DNA of 64,000 bases from Psychrobacter pacificensis (lineage in GTDB: Bacteria > Pseudomonadota > Gammaproteobacteria > Pseudomonadales > Moraxellaceae), in assembly GCF_900101915.1 (NCBI RefSeq), contig NZ_FNAL01000001.1, forward strand, positions 269,334-333,333, read 5' to 3'. Positions within the stretch are counted from its first letter, which is position 1. Each line of letters begins with the position of its first letter. The notes under the pieces are model-generated. The model did not search any database. It saw only the letters and a program-made list of their open reading frames with translations, and was not told the origin of the DNA. Shown here piece by piece: positions 46,077 through 55,627 of this stretch. The translations under genes were made by a program, and so were the position numbers.

Positions 46077-47512
46077 GAGCGCTCTCCTGTGGCTGGGCGG
46101 CTAGGGTTAATAAATGGCGCTGTCAAAAATCCTCTAACAGCACCCATGTAGCGAGGAATATCAAATAAAAAAGAGTCATGGCCATGCGGCGCATCAATAT
46201 TAATATAGCTAACAGGTTTGCCAGTAGCCATCAGCGCATCGACAATTTCTTGCGAGCGTTCTGGGGCAAAGCGCCAATCGGTGGTGAATGACACAACCAA
46301 GTACTGGCATTGTGTATGGGCGAATGCCGCTTTGAGCGCAGAAAGCTCTTGCTGTCGATCAGACTCAATGTCTTCAATCGTCGCTACCGCATCTTCTAAC
46401 TCATTCTGCGCACTGGCTTTGCTAGACTCGACTGACGCCGCGATAGAATTTTCTAATGGCACGGCCGGCTCTGTATTGTCTTTTACCACCGCTGATGAGT
46501 AGTCACGTGTCGGGTCGAAATAATCTAATGCCTTGGTCATGAGCAGATAAGTATTGGCATCAAAGTTTTCACTAAAGCGCTCACCTTGATAGCGCAGATA
46601 GCTCTCAACCTGAAACTCGACATCATAGCCATACATAAACTTGCCAGATTTTAAGTCACGCCCAAACTTGGCTTTCATCGCGTCATCAGTCAAATAAGTG
46701 ATATGACCGACCATCCGTGCCAAGATGAGGCCGCGACGAGGGTAGGTACCAGCTTGTATGTAGCGTCCATCCTTAAAATCAGGATCGGACAATATCGATT
46801 GGCGTGCGACTTCGTTAAAAGCAATATTTTGCGCAGATAGCTTCGGTGTACTCGCAATCACCACACAGCGTTTTAGCCTGTCTGGATAATCGACAGACCA
46901 TTGCAGCGCTTGCATACCGCCCATCGAGCCGCCAACGATAGCATGCCATACGTCAATGCCCAGACGATCTGAGAGCATGGCTTGGGTTTTTACCCAGTCT
47001 TTAATCGTGATGAGCGGAAAGTCAGGGCCATAAACTTGCGGCTCATTGCTGTTATTTGCACTGCTATCGCTTGAATCGATACTGTCATCCGAACTAATGC
47101 TATCGGGATTAATAGTTGTTGGCCCTGTTGAGCCAAAACAGCTACCGATATTGTTGACGCACACCACATAAAAGCGATTGGTATCGATGGCTTTGTTCGG
47201 ACCAATCATATTGTCCCACCAGCCCGCTTTTTTGTCATCAACGCTATGAAACCCTGCCGCGTGATGGTTGCCCGATAACGCATGACAAATCAAAATCGCA
47301 TTTGATTTATCGCTATTGAGCGTGCCGTAAGTCTCTACCATCAAGTCAAACGAGGGCAGAGTACGGTTACATTCCAAGGTCAATGGCTCGGCAAAATGGA
47401 ATTTTTGTGGCGTAACCACACCCACAGATCCAGCAGCATTATTGGCTGAGCTGTTTACGTGAGTTTGAGAATTAGGGGACTGGTCACCGGTATTATCAGA
47501 GCGTGCGTTCAA
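46073..47512 (-). CDS. metX: Homoserine O-acetyl/succinyltransferase MetX
   Basis: Alpha/beta-hydrolase acyltransferase that activates homoserine for methionine synthesis. The nucleophile elbow is [12 protein letters not shown] and the catalytic His is in [10 protein letters not shown]. The start is set at a TTG at 47512 because GAGG lies five bases upstream; the frame continues to another TTG at 47533, and no ATG occurs before the conserved region. Length is then 479 residues against about 380 usual. The excess comprises the polar N-terminal tail, a Ser/Asp/Asn loop ([17 protein letters not shown]) and a Glu/Ala-rich insert of about 50 residues before the catalytic Asp region. The acyl donor, acetyl- or succinyl-CoA, is not decided here. 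Confidence 0.92.
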   Translation of the reverse strand: MNARSDNTGDQSPNSQTHVNSSANNAAGSVGVVTPQKFHFAEPLTLECNRTLPSFDLMVETYGTLNSDKSNAILICHALSGNHHAAGFHSVDDKKAGWWDNMIGPNKAIDTNRFYVVCVNNIGSCFGSTGPTTINPDSISSDDSIDSSDSSANNSNEPQVYGPDFPLITIKDWVKTQAMLSDRLGIDVWHAIVGGSMGGMQALQWSVDYPDRLKRCVVIASTPKLSAQNIAFNEVARQSILSDPDFKDGRYIQAGTYPRRGLILARMVGHITYLTDDAMKAKFGRDLKSGKFMYGYDVEFQVESYLRYQGERFSENFDANTYLLMTKALDYFDPTRDYSSAVVKDNTEPAVPLENSIAASVESSKASAQNELEDAVATIEDIESDRQQELSALKAAFAHTQCQYLVVSFTTDWRFAPERSQEIVDALMATGKPVSYINIDAPHGHDSFLFDIPRYMGAVRGFLTAPFINPSRPATGERS

Positions 47513-47868
47513 AGCTACCTCGCAAGACAACAATCATCAATAAAATAAAAGTAAAATGGCAAAATTTTAACGGGCTACTTTACTTACACCGTTTTTATAA
47601 ACTGGGCTTGCCTATTGTATGGTGATGCGCGTAGGAGTACAACCGCCGAGCAGGTCTTTTAAATGCCGTTTTATCGCGTCAAATAATAAAGAGTAAATGA
47701 TAGAAGGCTGGCGACTGCGTAGCAAATTGTACAAGTGCGCTTTTGCCATGCGTGATTCATGGATAAAATGCTACACTAATACGGTGTTTGCACAAAGGTG
47801 TATGAGCAATCTGGTACCTTTATGATGACACGACTTCTAATAACTTACTGCTGATAAATAGTGCTGCT
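47513..47868. other. Divergent promoter region metX / hemH
   Basis: 356 bases hold both promoters. No SAM riboswitch or MetJ-like tandem box was recognised. The hemH side has AT-rich stretches near 47760-47830. Confidence 0.4.
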
Positions 47869-48888
47869 ATGAAACCTGAATTGCCTCCACGTATTGCTGT
47901 CCTGTTAGTCAACCTTGGTACGCCAGATGAGCCGACGGCGCCTGCCGTAAGACGTTATCTCAAACAGTTTTTGTCAGATCCGCGAGTGATCGAGATTCCC
48001 AAGTTTTTGTGGGCCATTATCTTAAATTTGTTTGTCCTGCCAAGTCGTCCTAAGCGCGTGGCAAAGGCTTACGCGAGCATTTGGGAAGGGGATTCGCCGA
48101 TTCGTAAGATATTAAAAAGCCAAGTTGAGCTATTAGAGCCGCGTCTGGCCAATCGCGTAGCGCCATTTCGCGTCTCTGTGCATCCTGCGATGAGCTATGG
48201 TAATCCTGGATTGCCTGATGTGATGGATGCACTGCGTGCAGAAGGCGTGGATCACTTTGTCATTCTGCCTTTGTTCCCGCAATACTCAGCCTCTTCAGGT
48301 GGCGCGGTATATGATGCGCTGACAAAATGGACACTTAAGCAGCGTAACTTGCCAAACTATACCATTGTCAAAGACTACTTTGCGCATCCGTTATACATTC
48401 AGGCGCTAGCCAATTCTATCCGCCGTTTCCAAGAGAAACATGGTAAGCCTGAGAAGTTAATGTTTAGCTTTCACGGTATCCCGCAGCCTTATGCTGATAA
48501 AGGCGACCCGTATCCTAAGCGTTGTAAGTGTACCGCTGCGCAAGTGGCACATGCTCTTGGTCTAAAAGACGACGAGTGGATCATCAGCTTCCAGTCGCGC
48601 TTTGGTAAGCAAGAGTGGGTAAAGCCGTATACTGATGTGGTATTAGAAGATTGGGGCAAATCTGGTGTGCGCTCAGTACAAGTGATTAGCCCTGCATTCT
48701 CAGCGGATTGTCTTGAGACGCTAGAGGAGTTGGCCATTGAAAACCGCGATAATTTTTTGGAGGCAGGCGGGCAAGAGTATCACTATATCCCTGCGCTAAA
48801 CCTCGATGAGACACACATTGAATTGCTCGAAGCGTTGAGCTTGCCTCTTGTAAAAGGCTGGGCTGGCACACTTGATGGATGGGTTTAA
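47869..48888 (+). CDS. hemH: Ferrochelatase
   Basis: Last enzyme of protoheme synthesis, inserting Fe2+ into protoporphyrin IX. The protein has 339 residues. The start [20 protein letters not shown] (about 13-32) is typical. The active-site His lies in [17 protein letters not shown] (about 203-219), and the conserved acidic site is in [20 protein letters not shown] motif (KRCKCTAAQ) is present. It is a single-gene unit with its own terminator, divergent from metX. Confidence 0.96.
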   Translation: MKPELPPRIAVLLVNLGTPDEPTAPAVRRYLKQFLSDPRVIEIPKFLWAIILNLFVLPSRPKRVAKAYASIWEGDSPIRKILKSQVELLEPRLANRVAPFRVSVHPAMSYGNPGLPDVMDALRAEGVDHFVILPLFPQYSASSGGAVYDALTKWTLKQRNLPNYTIVKDYFAHPLYIQALANSIRRFQEKHGKPEKLMFSFHGIPQPYADKGDPYPKRCKCTAAQVAHALGLKDDEWIISFQSRFGKQEWVKPYTDVVLEDWGKSGVRSVQVISPAFSADCLETLEELAIENRDNFLEAGGQEYHYIPALNLDETHIELLEALSLPLVKGWAGTLDGWV

Positions 48889-48932
48889 TCGGCTGAAAAT
48901 ATCTATTACTGTTAGTTAAATGATAAGTCATA

Positions 48933-48967
48933 AAAAAGCACGCTTAACGATATTAAGCGTGCTTTTT
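48933..48967. terminator. Bidirectional terminator after hemH
   Basis: AAAAAGCACGCTTAA and TTAAGCGTGCTTTTT form a perfect stem, between convergent genes. Confidence 0.92.
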
Positions 48968-49003
48968 CGCTCTAAAGGGCTATATTAGCCGCGGTGCTAA
49001 TTT

Positions 49004-49354
49004 CTAAAAATCATCGTCATTGCTGCGTTCTGCGGCATCTCTATCAGCAATATCCATTGTATCTGGATAATCATTATCATCAAGATTGTCTTGCACCAAA
49101 ATCTCATCCACACGCGACTCATCAAGGTTTTGACGATGCATAGGTGTTAATCCTTGCGTAGCAGCACTACCGACTTCTGAATTATCAAACCCTGCACTAT
49201 TATCAATCACATCATCATTGTCGATAGTGTGCAGCATCGGATTGTCTAAATCGACCAACTGATTGTCTTGGTTATCGGTGCTGTCATTATTGTCGCGGCG
49301 ATTGCCATCGATATGATCCATCTCTTCTGGTAGTGGATTCTTTGTGTTTTCCAT
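49004..49354 (-). CDS. Small acidic, Asp/Asn-rich protein of unknown function
   Basis: A 116-residue protein with very many Asp and Asn, ending SNDDDF. It has no signal peptide, membrane segment or known motif and is probably disordered. AGGA seven bases before the ATG and a downstream terminator suggest it is real. It resembles anonymous acidic proteins of Moraxellaceae only in composition. It could be a DNA-mimic, metal buffer or salt-related protein, but nothing in the sequence decides this. Confidence 0.65.
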   Translation of the reverse strand: MENTKNPLPEEMDHIDGNRRDNNDSTDNQDNQLVDLDNPMLHTIDNDDVIDNSAGFDNSEVGSAATQGLTPMHRQNLDESRVDEILVQDNLDDNDYPDTMDIADRDAAERSNDDDF

Positions 49355-49528
49355 CAGTCATTCCTTGTTGTAATTATTAGCAGTAAAGTCATTGTAAGGG
49401 CTTATAAAAGCGCTGCTTATAGCGACATTGATAATCTGTCCATAAGTTTGTACGGTTATTGGGATTTTCACTAGTAGTAAGGTGTGACAGGATGTTCAAA
49501 AAATGTAAGGCGATTGCCAAAATGCAAA

Positions 49529-49553
49529 ACGGCTACTCATATTGAGCAGCCGT
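49529..49553 (-). terminator. Probable terminator of the membrane-protein gene, displaced by a MITE
   Basis: ACGGCT-A-CTCA pairs with TGAG-C-AGCCGT around a 3-base loop; on the minus strand GTTTTGCATTTT follows. It lies beyond the MITE-like element, 346 bases after the stop at 49899. Confidence 0.6.
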
Positions 49554-49596
49554 GAGTTTTCATAAAATTGCTTAAAAGATCTTTGTTGCTACGTCA

Positions 49597-49879
49597 TTAG
49601 GGCGTGTTGAACATTCGCAAATAGGCACTGCTGATCGCTAAAATGGTTCCAGACACGGCACAAAGCGACGATAATGCAGATGCCTTAGCGAGATTTGTAA
49701 CGCAGTATGGGGCAATTTTAGCATCAGCCCCAACGATAAAAGCAGGGGACAGGACTCTTTTTTGCCGCTTCATCGTTAAAAATAAGCGCTTAGAATGACT
49801 AAACTTATTATTTTTAACATCGAATCGCCTAAAAAATAGTCGCTGTCAGTGCCATGGTCGAATGTTCAACACGCCCTAA
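49597..49879. mobile_element. MITE-like element with perfect terminal inverted repeats
   Basis: A 283-base segment with 21-bp perfect inverted ends; the inner 18 bases are GGGCGTGTTGAACATTCG and its complement. The ends begin TTA/TAA, consistent with a TA target duplication around GGGCG...CGCCC. Inside the ends a second matching block GGCACTG lies 27 and 26 bases from the tips (49624-49630 and 49847-49853), giving an imperfect extended repeat of about 35 bp. It has no open frame of useful length. This fits a non-autonomous element mobilised by a transposase elsewhere; the family (for example IS5- or IS630-like) is not decided. Confidence 0.82.
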
Positions 49880-49898
49880 TAGTATCGTAACTATAATT

Positions 49899-50435
49899 TT
49901 AATTATCAGCGTGTTTGAGCTCATAGTTTAATTTCTGCACAAGACATGATTCATAATCAGCCAGTTTGAATCGCCATAAATACGTCAAGGCAATCGCGTA
50001 AATCGCAGTCTCAGCCAACTCTTCGACAACTTCACCAAATGTAGGCTGGAACATAATGGCGTTCTCGCCCATATATTGAATGATTGCCAGCGCGGTAACG
50101 ATGAGGTAGAGCGAGACCGGCACGTTCTTTAACACTGCCCATAGGTAGTGCCTCGAATAAGCTAATAAGCCAAGCGCGACGAGATAGATAACGGTCAGCA
50201 CACTATCTTCCCACCAATCATAAGAGTGATTTAAAAACGAGAAATCGCTCGGAACCAACAAATCTGGTAGATAGTTTAGCTCGCGACGAATGACGGTAAA
50301 AAATACAAGTACGGCTGCCAACCAAAAGGCCTGAATGTGTTTGATATGACTTTTTATCATGTACTGTGTGCAACGCAGCAAACAGACAAATAGCAAGATC
50401 ATACCAGGAATTTCAATAATGCCATCTGAACTCAA
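49899..50435 (-). CDS. Uncharacterised integral membrane protein
   Basis: About 178 residues with five to six hydrophobic segments (for example MILLFVCLL, AFWLAAVLVFFTVI, SVLTVIYLVALGLLAY, VSLYLIVTALAIIQYM and ETAIYAIALTYLW). Charged residues stand at membrane borders: RRELNYLPD, WWEDS, MGEN and VVEELAE. I do not recognise the family. The longest frame begins with a TTG at 50477, inside the T-run of the polA terminator. A TTG at 50435 with GGAG nine bases upstream is preferred. The gene ends 20 bases from the MITE. Confidence 0.65.
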   Translation of the reverse strand: MSSDGIIEIPGMILLFVCLLRCTQYMIKSHIKHIQAFWLAAVLVFFTVIRRELNYLPDLLVPSDFSFLNHSYDWWEDSVLTVIYLVALGLLAYSRHYLWAVLKNVPVSLYLIVTALAIIQYMGENAIMFQPTFGEVVEELAETAIYAIALTYLWRFKLADYESCLVQKLNYELKHADN

Positions 50436-50467
50436 AATAACTGGCTCCTGCGTATCAAAAAAATGTG

Positions 50468-50500
50468 TCAAAAACAAAAAAGTGAGCCCGTAGGCTCACT
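50468..50500 (-). terminator. Intrinsic terminator downstream of polA
   Basis: AGTGAGCC and GGCTCACT form a perfect stem around a 4-base loop; on the minus strand TTTTTTGTTTTTG follows. It lies 200 bases after the polA stop and just before the membrane-protein gene. Confidence 0.85.
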
Positions 50501-50700
50501 CTAAACCAAAAAACATCTAACGAAATATGCATAATCTACTATGACGCTATTATAACCCAATATGGTAATAATAACGTCATAGAATATAACCAAGTAGTCA
50601 TAAGTGGTTGTTTATATAGATGATACAGTGGGTTTCAAAACCCATCATAACCCATAATATCTTTAAGCTCGCTAGCGTTCTAAGTTGACCAAATCAATGA

Positions 50701-53679
50701 TTAATGCGCCTCATCCCAGTTTTGACCGCTATCAGTCTCAACCAGTAACGGTACAGCAAAGTCGACATGCCAGCCTTTATCTACGGCCGTAGTCGTCAAG
50801 ACATCTTGCATGGCATCGGTAATCAGTTGGCTAACTTCGTCTACCTTATCGGCATCCACTTCAAACACCAGTTCATCATGAACTTGCAGCAGCATTTTGG
50901 CTTGATCTTTTGGCAATACCTTATCAACGGCAATCATGGCAAGCTTAATCAAATCAGCGGCAGATCCTTGTAGCGGCGCGTTGATTGCGGCACGCTCAGC
51001 GCCTTGCTTGACCATACGATTGCTATGATTGATATCAGGGGTATAGAGTTTACGGCCTAATATCGTCTCGACATAGCCTTGCTCGTACGCGCTGGCACGG
51101 GTGTTGATCATATAGTTTTTGACACCCGGATAGCGCTCAAAGTACATATCGATATAGTCTTGCGCTTCACCGCGGCTCATCTGTAATTGCTTGGCAAGTC
51201 CAAAGGCACTCATCCCGTATAGCAGACCAAAGTTAATGGCTTTGGCATTACGACGTTCAGTTGAGGTAACGTCCGTAACGTTTTTACCAAGCACTTCAGC
51301 AGCAGTGGCAGCATGAATATCTAACCCTTCGTTAAAGGCATGCGTCAAGTTCTTATCACCTGAGAAATGCGCCATGAGACGAAGTTCGATTTGTGAATAA
51401 TCCGCGGCCAAGATCACGCGACCTTCTGGGGCGATAAAGGCTTGGCGAATCAGGCGGCCCGTCGCAGTACGAATGGGAATATTTTGTAAGTTAGGATCAG
51501 TTGATGACAGACGGCCAGTACTGGTCAGTGCTTGATGGTAACTGGTATGCACGCGGTCGGTCTCAGCATCTGCAACATTATCGAGTGCATCGGTATAGGT
51601 GCTTTTTAGCTTAGACAGCCCGCGATACTCTAAGGTGATATCGACTAATGGGTGATCGATTTTTGATAGAACCGCTTCACCAGTCGAGTATTGACCAGAT
51701 TTGGTTTTTTTGCCACCCGGCACGCCAAGCTTGTCAAACAGCATCTCACCAAGCTGCTTCGGTGATCCTAAGTTAAACTCTTCGCCAGCCACTTCATAAG
51801 CACGTTTTTCTAGCGCGATGATTTCTTCATCAAAGCGTTTTGATAGCTCGTTTAAGAAAGAGCGTTTGATGAGAATGCCGTTTGCTTCCATTTGGCAAAG
51901 TATCTCTGCCGTTGGAATCTCTAGCTCGTGTAGCAATTTGGCATTATTGGCATCGTTAGCCAACTCAACGCTGAACACGTCAAATAACTGATAAGTAATA
52001 TCAGCGTCTTCACAAGCATAGTCACTCGCAATATCGATAGCCACTTGGTCAAAGGTGACTTGCTTCGCGCCTTTGCCTGCGACTTCCTCAAAGCCAATCG
52101 TCTGCGTTTGCAGATAATGGCGTGCTAAATCGTCCATACCGTGTCGAGTCGCTGCCGCATTGATAACGTAGCTTGCCAGCATGGTATCCATCGCCCAGTT
52201 ATTTGGCTGCTCATGTATCGCACCGACTAGGTCGATATCATAGTGAGCAAGGATATGCGCATCGTACTTTAGATGCTGTCCGATTTTACCGATATTTGGA
52301 TTCTCTAACACAGGCTTTAAGCGCGCCAGTACGGTATCGCGGTCGAGTTGTCTCGCTGTTAGCTCATCACCTTCTAAGCGGTGGGTGAGCGGGATATAAT
52401 AGGCCTCGTGAGCTTGTACAGCAAAAGACAGCCCGACGATTTGCGCGTCACGCCAATGAACGCTGGTAGTTTCGGTATCGATAACAAAGTGCTGAGCTGC
52501 TTCTAATAATTCGACCAAGCTATCAAACGCAGGCTCGTCGAGCACAGTATGCCACGCTTTATCTTGATGGTTACTGCCCGTCATATTATCAATATGGGTC
52601 GATTGCAGCGATTTGGCAACTTGCGCTTGTGACTCAGCGTCTGCTTGGCTATCAGCGACACTTTGCGCGCCATTCGCAGGATGGTTTGGATGATCAAGAG
52701 ATGCCAGCTCATTTCTAAATTCAAGCTCGGTATATAGGGCGCGAAGCTCCTCTATATGCGCACAAGGATCGGTGTTGATTTTGAGATCATTCCAATCTTG
52801 GCCGATTTCCAAATTGGTGACGATGGTAGCAAGCTTTCTGTTAAAAGGAATATCATCGGCGTGTTCGATCAAACCTTTTGCGCCGCGGCCTTTGATAAAG
52901 CCAATGTGCTTGAGCATGTTGTCGATGTCACCATACTCAACCAACAAGTCTTTGGCGGTCTTTTTACCGATACCTGGCACGCCTTTGATCCCATCAGAGC
53001 TGTCGCCCATGAGCGTTAAGAAATCAATCATTTGGTTTGGGTTAATACCAAACTTATCGATTACCGCTGGTGTATCCGTGACTTTACCAGTAAAGCTGTC
53101 TTCTAAGATGACGCAATCATTAACCAACTGCATCATGTCTTTATCACCCGTTGAGATGACCACATGGTGACCTTGCTCGACGGCTCGATGGGCAAGTGTA
53201 CCGATGATATCATCGGCCTCTGCACCCTCAATACGTAATAGCGGAATACCCAAGGCGCTGACCAAACGATGAATATAAGGAATTTGCTCTACCAGCTCTA
53301 TGTCGATAGGCGGACGAGCGGCCTTATAGTCAGGCGACATATGATGGCGAAAAGTCGGTGACTTGGTATCGAAGCAGACGGCCATATGAGTAGGGTGATA
53401 ACGACGCATCAGTTTTAGCAGCGCATTCAAGGTACCGCGTATCGCATTGGTGATTAGACCCTGCGAGTTTTGCATGGTCTTTGGGAGGGCATGATAGGTG
53501 CGAAACAGATAATACGAGCCGTCGACTAAGATAAAGGGCGGCTGATCTTTGTCTACATGACTGGTATCCATCAGTGCCACATTTGGCATATCGTCAAAAT
53601 TCGGTAAGGCTTTAGGATCGAGTGCTTGATGGGAGTTGTGGTCGTGATCGGCGGTATTGTCAGCTATATTATCAGTCAT
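50701..53679 (-). CDS. polA: DNA polymerase I
   Basis: Repair and Okazaki-fragment polymerase with all three domains. The 5'-3' nuclease domain is at about 45-340 (FILVDGSYYLFRTYHAL; GAEADDIIG; STGDKDMMQLV). The 3'-5' exonuclease domain is at about 380-570, with the metal-binding pair intact in VIDTETTSVHW. The polymerase domain follows to the end (DYSQIELRLMAHFSG; RRNAKAINFGLLYGMSAFG; VHDELVFEV). The polar N-terminal extension and an Ala/Gln/Ser linker near 335-360 make it 992 residues, longer than E. coli Pol I (928). The ATG at 53679 is preferred over a GTG three codons upstream. Confidence 0.97.
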   Translation of the reverse strand: MTDNIADNTADHDHNSHQALDPKALPNFDDMPNVALMDTSHVDKDQPPFILVDGSYYLFRTYHALPKTMQNSQGLITNAIRGTLNALLKLMRRYHPTHMAVCFDTKSPTFRHHMSPDYKAARPPIDIELVEQIPYIHRLVSALGIPLLRIEGAEADDIIGTLAHRAVEQGHHVVISTGDKDMMQLVNDCVILEDSFTGKVTDTPAVIDKFGINPNQMIDFLTLMGDSSDGIKGVPGIGKKTAKDLLVEYGDIDNMLKHIGFIKGRGAKGLIEHADDIPFNRKLATIVTNLEIGQDWNDLKINTDPCAHIEELRALYTELEFRNELASLDHPNHPANGAQSVADSQADAESQAQVAKSLQSTHIDNMTGSNHQDKAWHTVLDEPAFDSLVELLEAAQHFVIDTETTSVHWRDAQIVGLSFAVQAHEAYYIPLTHRLEGDELTARQLDRDTVLARLKPVLENPNIGKIGQHLKYDAHILAHYDIDLVGAIHEQPNNWAMDTMLASYVINAAATRHGMDDLARHYLQTQTIGFEEVAGKGAKQVTFDQVAIDIASDYACEDADITYQLFDVFSVELANDANNAKLLHELEIPTAEILCQMEANGILIKRSFLNELSKRFDEEIIALEKRAYEVAGEEFNLGSPKQLGEMLFDKLGVPGGKKTKSGQYSTGEAVLSKIDHPLVDITLEYRGLSKLKSTYTDALDNVADAETDRVHTSYHQALTSTGRLSSTDPNLQNIPIRTATGRLIRQAFIAPEGRVILAADYSQIELRLMAHFSGDKNLTHAFNEGLDIHAATAAEVLGKNVTDVTSTERRNAKAINFGLLYGMSAFGLAKQLQMSRGEAQDYIDMYFERYPGVKNYMINTRASAYEQGYVETILGRKLYTPDINHSNRMVKQGAERAAINAPLQGSAADLIKLAMIAVDKVLPKDQAKMLLQVHDELVFEVDADKVDEVSQLITDAMQDVLTTTAVDKGWHVDFAVPLLVETDSGQNWDEAH

Positions 53680-53804
53680 AAAAGTCACTTATCAGCTATT
53701 AGATAAAAATATGCTCTTATTATAACGATAAAAACAGTGCGTGCCGAACTGCTTAACCGTTACGAGATGTTCTGGCGGTTTTATTTTTTCACCAAAATTT
53801 CAAA

Positions 53805-53834
53805 CAAAAAAAGAACCCAGACCAGCTGAGTTCT
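53805..53834 (-). terminator. Intrinsic terminator of ohr
   Basis: On the minus strand AGAACTCAG pairs with CTGGGTTCT (one G-T pair) around a 5-base loop, then six to seven T. It lies about 70 bases after the ohr stop. Confidence 0.85.
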
Positions 53835-53902
53835 TCTATAATTAACGTATTTTTAATTAACTACTTTCTTAATTAATTGTTGATAATGAGTCTCATAATA
53901 CG

Positions 53903-54316
53903 TTACTTTACTTCTGAGGTGACTTCAACATCGATGTTGCCGCGTGTGGCTTTAGAATATGGGCACACTTGGTGCGCTTTCTCGACTAACTGTTGAAACT
54001 CGTCAGCTGACAATTCTGTATTTTCACCAATGACATGAATTTTAGCAGCCAGTTTATAGTCATGGCCTTCGCCTTGAAGCAAATCTACTTCAATTGAAGT
54101 GGTTGAATCAAACTTTGCTTTTTCCATTTGCTTAACAGCTGCAAGGGCGCCATCAAAGCAGGCACTGTATCCCATGGCAAATAGTTGTTCTGGGTTATTG
54201 CCCTCTTTTCCAGAGCCTGGTGGTACCATGTTTATAGTCAGGTCATTGTCACTTAAGCTTGCTGAACCTGCACGGCCGCCAGTAACAGTCGCTTTGGTTG
54301 AATATAACGTTTTCAT
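53903..54316 (-). CDS. ohr: Organic hydroperoxide resistance protein, Ohr type
   Basis: Thiol peroxidase of the OsmC/Ohr family that reduces organic hydroperoxides. The two reactive cysteines are in YSACFDGAL (about 57-65) and QVCPYSKATRGN (about 117-128), matching the Ohr rather than the OsmC pattern. The ATG at 54316 has AAGGA seven bases upstream and gives MKTLYSTKATVTGGR and 137 residues, the family norm; the frame upstream to 54361 is rejected. No OhrR repressor gene is adjacent. Confidence 0.93.
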   Translation of the reverse strand: MKTLYSTKATVTGGRAGSASLSDNDLTINMVPPGSGKEGNNPEQLFAMGYSACFDGALAAVKQMEKAKFDSTTSIEVDLLQGEGHDYKLAAKIHVIGENTELSADEFQQLVEKAHQVCPYSKATRGNIDVEVTSEVK

Positions 54317-54570
54317 AACACATCCTTTGTTTTGGTTTTTAGATTTTCGTGGTAAAGCCAAATAACCAACCTAGGATAACAAATCATTAAAACAGCTCAG
54401 TAAGTCGGTAGTAAATCTTTACGACAAGTTTGTAAATATGACTTTTGGACCTATCTACAATAACAGTAGAGGCTGATGCTCATAAACAGAATGACCGAAG
54501 CCATGTGGTTGGTCATATTAATATCATCAAATTGGATGATAAAAAATCTAAATCATAAGGACATTGTTCG

Positions 54571-55473
54571 ATGAATAGAGTGGTTGCGATATCTGGTGTT
54601 TTCTTCTGGACAATGCTTGCGCTCATAGGCTGTGAAGAAGATAACGGCACTTATAGCAATAATAGTAATCGTATTACGGTAACAAGCTTTGCTAATAGCT
54701 ATGACAGCAAGGCCAACGATACTGCCATTGCGCGCATCGATGAGACTTATCGCACAGGCGCACGCGAGATCAAAACCACCAATCTCATTAACAGTTATAG
54801 CAACCAGAGCCTCAATGATTTAGACAGAACCATATTGGCAGATAATTTCGAAGGTCGACTCGAAAACAAAGACATCGAAGTCAATGGTCGCACGGTCAAG
54901 CGTCCTATTTATGAAAAAAACAGTAATAACAAACTGGACTATCAAACCACCTATCAAACACTGAACTTGTCGGGCTTAACGACCCGCAGTTATAGCGCGG
55001 GCACGAATATTGAAGAGCGCCGCGGTATTCTCACCGATTTGAGTAATTATGCCAATATTCCATCTAATATTGCCTTCCCTGAAGGCTCCGTTTGTTACAT
55101 TCCAGTCGTGACAAGCGAGCGCTCATTTTTGGCTTTCAATGACAAAAATAAGACAGGCTATTCGTCATTGGAGAAATGGATCGAAGCTGCTAAACAACGC
55201 TTTAGTGACGACAGAGATCATAGAACCTCTCAGTTTGGTGTTGGTATAGCAAATAAGCAAAAAGCGGCGCAAGTGATGTTCTTTGCATACAAAAATCAAC
55301 CTGCCTATGAATATAGTGGTGTTGAATATGGGAAGGATATTTATGAGGCAAATTATGTTGCCAAAGGTAGCACCGATCCAAATATAGATAGCCGCTTTGG
55401 CGTGGTAGATTGTACGCTTGTCAATGAAGTCGCAGGAGACTTCTTAGCGGAGCAAATCAAGCGCTATTATTAA
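54571..55473 (+). CDS. Predicted lipoprotein of unknown function
   Basis: A 300-residue protein with an N-terminal hydrophobic segment and lipobox ALIGC, Cys21, followed by EEDN. The mature part is polar, rich in Asn, Ser and Tyr, with a Cys in SVCYIP and another in VVDCTL that could pair. No known domain was recognised. Acidic residues directly after the Cys do not decide the final membrane. AAGGA nine bases before the ATG supports the start, and a terminator follows, so it is a single-gene unit divergent from ohr. Confidence 0.75.
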   Translation: MNRVVAISGVFFWTMLALIGCEEDNGTYSNNSNRITVTSFANSYDSKANDTAIARIDETYRTGAREIKTTNLINSYSNQSLNDLDRTILADNFEGRLENKDIEVNGRTVKRPIYEKNSNNKLDYQTTYQTLNLSGLTTRSYSAGTNIEERRGILTDLSNYANIPSNIAFPEGSVCYIPVVTSERSFLAFNDKNKTGYSSLEKWIEAAKQRFSDDRDHRTSQFGVGIANKQKAAQVMFFAYKNQPAYEYSGVEYGKDIYEANYVAKGSTDPNIDSRFGVVDCTLVNEVAGDFLAEQIKRYY

Positions 55474-55512
55474 AATCAAGCAAGCCCTACGCTGACGGTT
55501 AAAAATTTTGTT

Positions 55513-55547
55513 AACACGCTTTGTCTGACTGATAGAGCGTGTTTTTT
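55513..55547 (+). terminator. Intrinsic terminator of the lipoprotein gene
   Basis: AACACGCT and AGCGTGTT pair around a 15-base loop, followed by a T-run (GTTTTTTG). Confidence 0.85.
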
Positions 55548-55627
55548 GTGCGTGAACTCTGCACCATAACGCGAAATCGGCTACAATACGCTCATTATTG
55601 ATTCTATTTATTTAGATTGACTTCTAA

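Noticed and set aside
52772..53170. 132-codon plus-strand frame inside polA
   Set aside because: Antisense shadow of a well-conserved gene, with no start signal.
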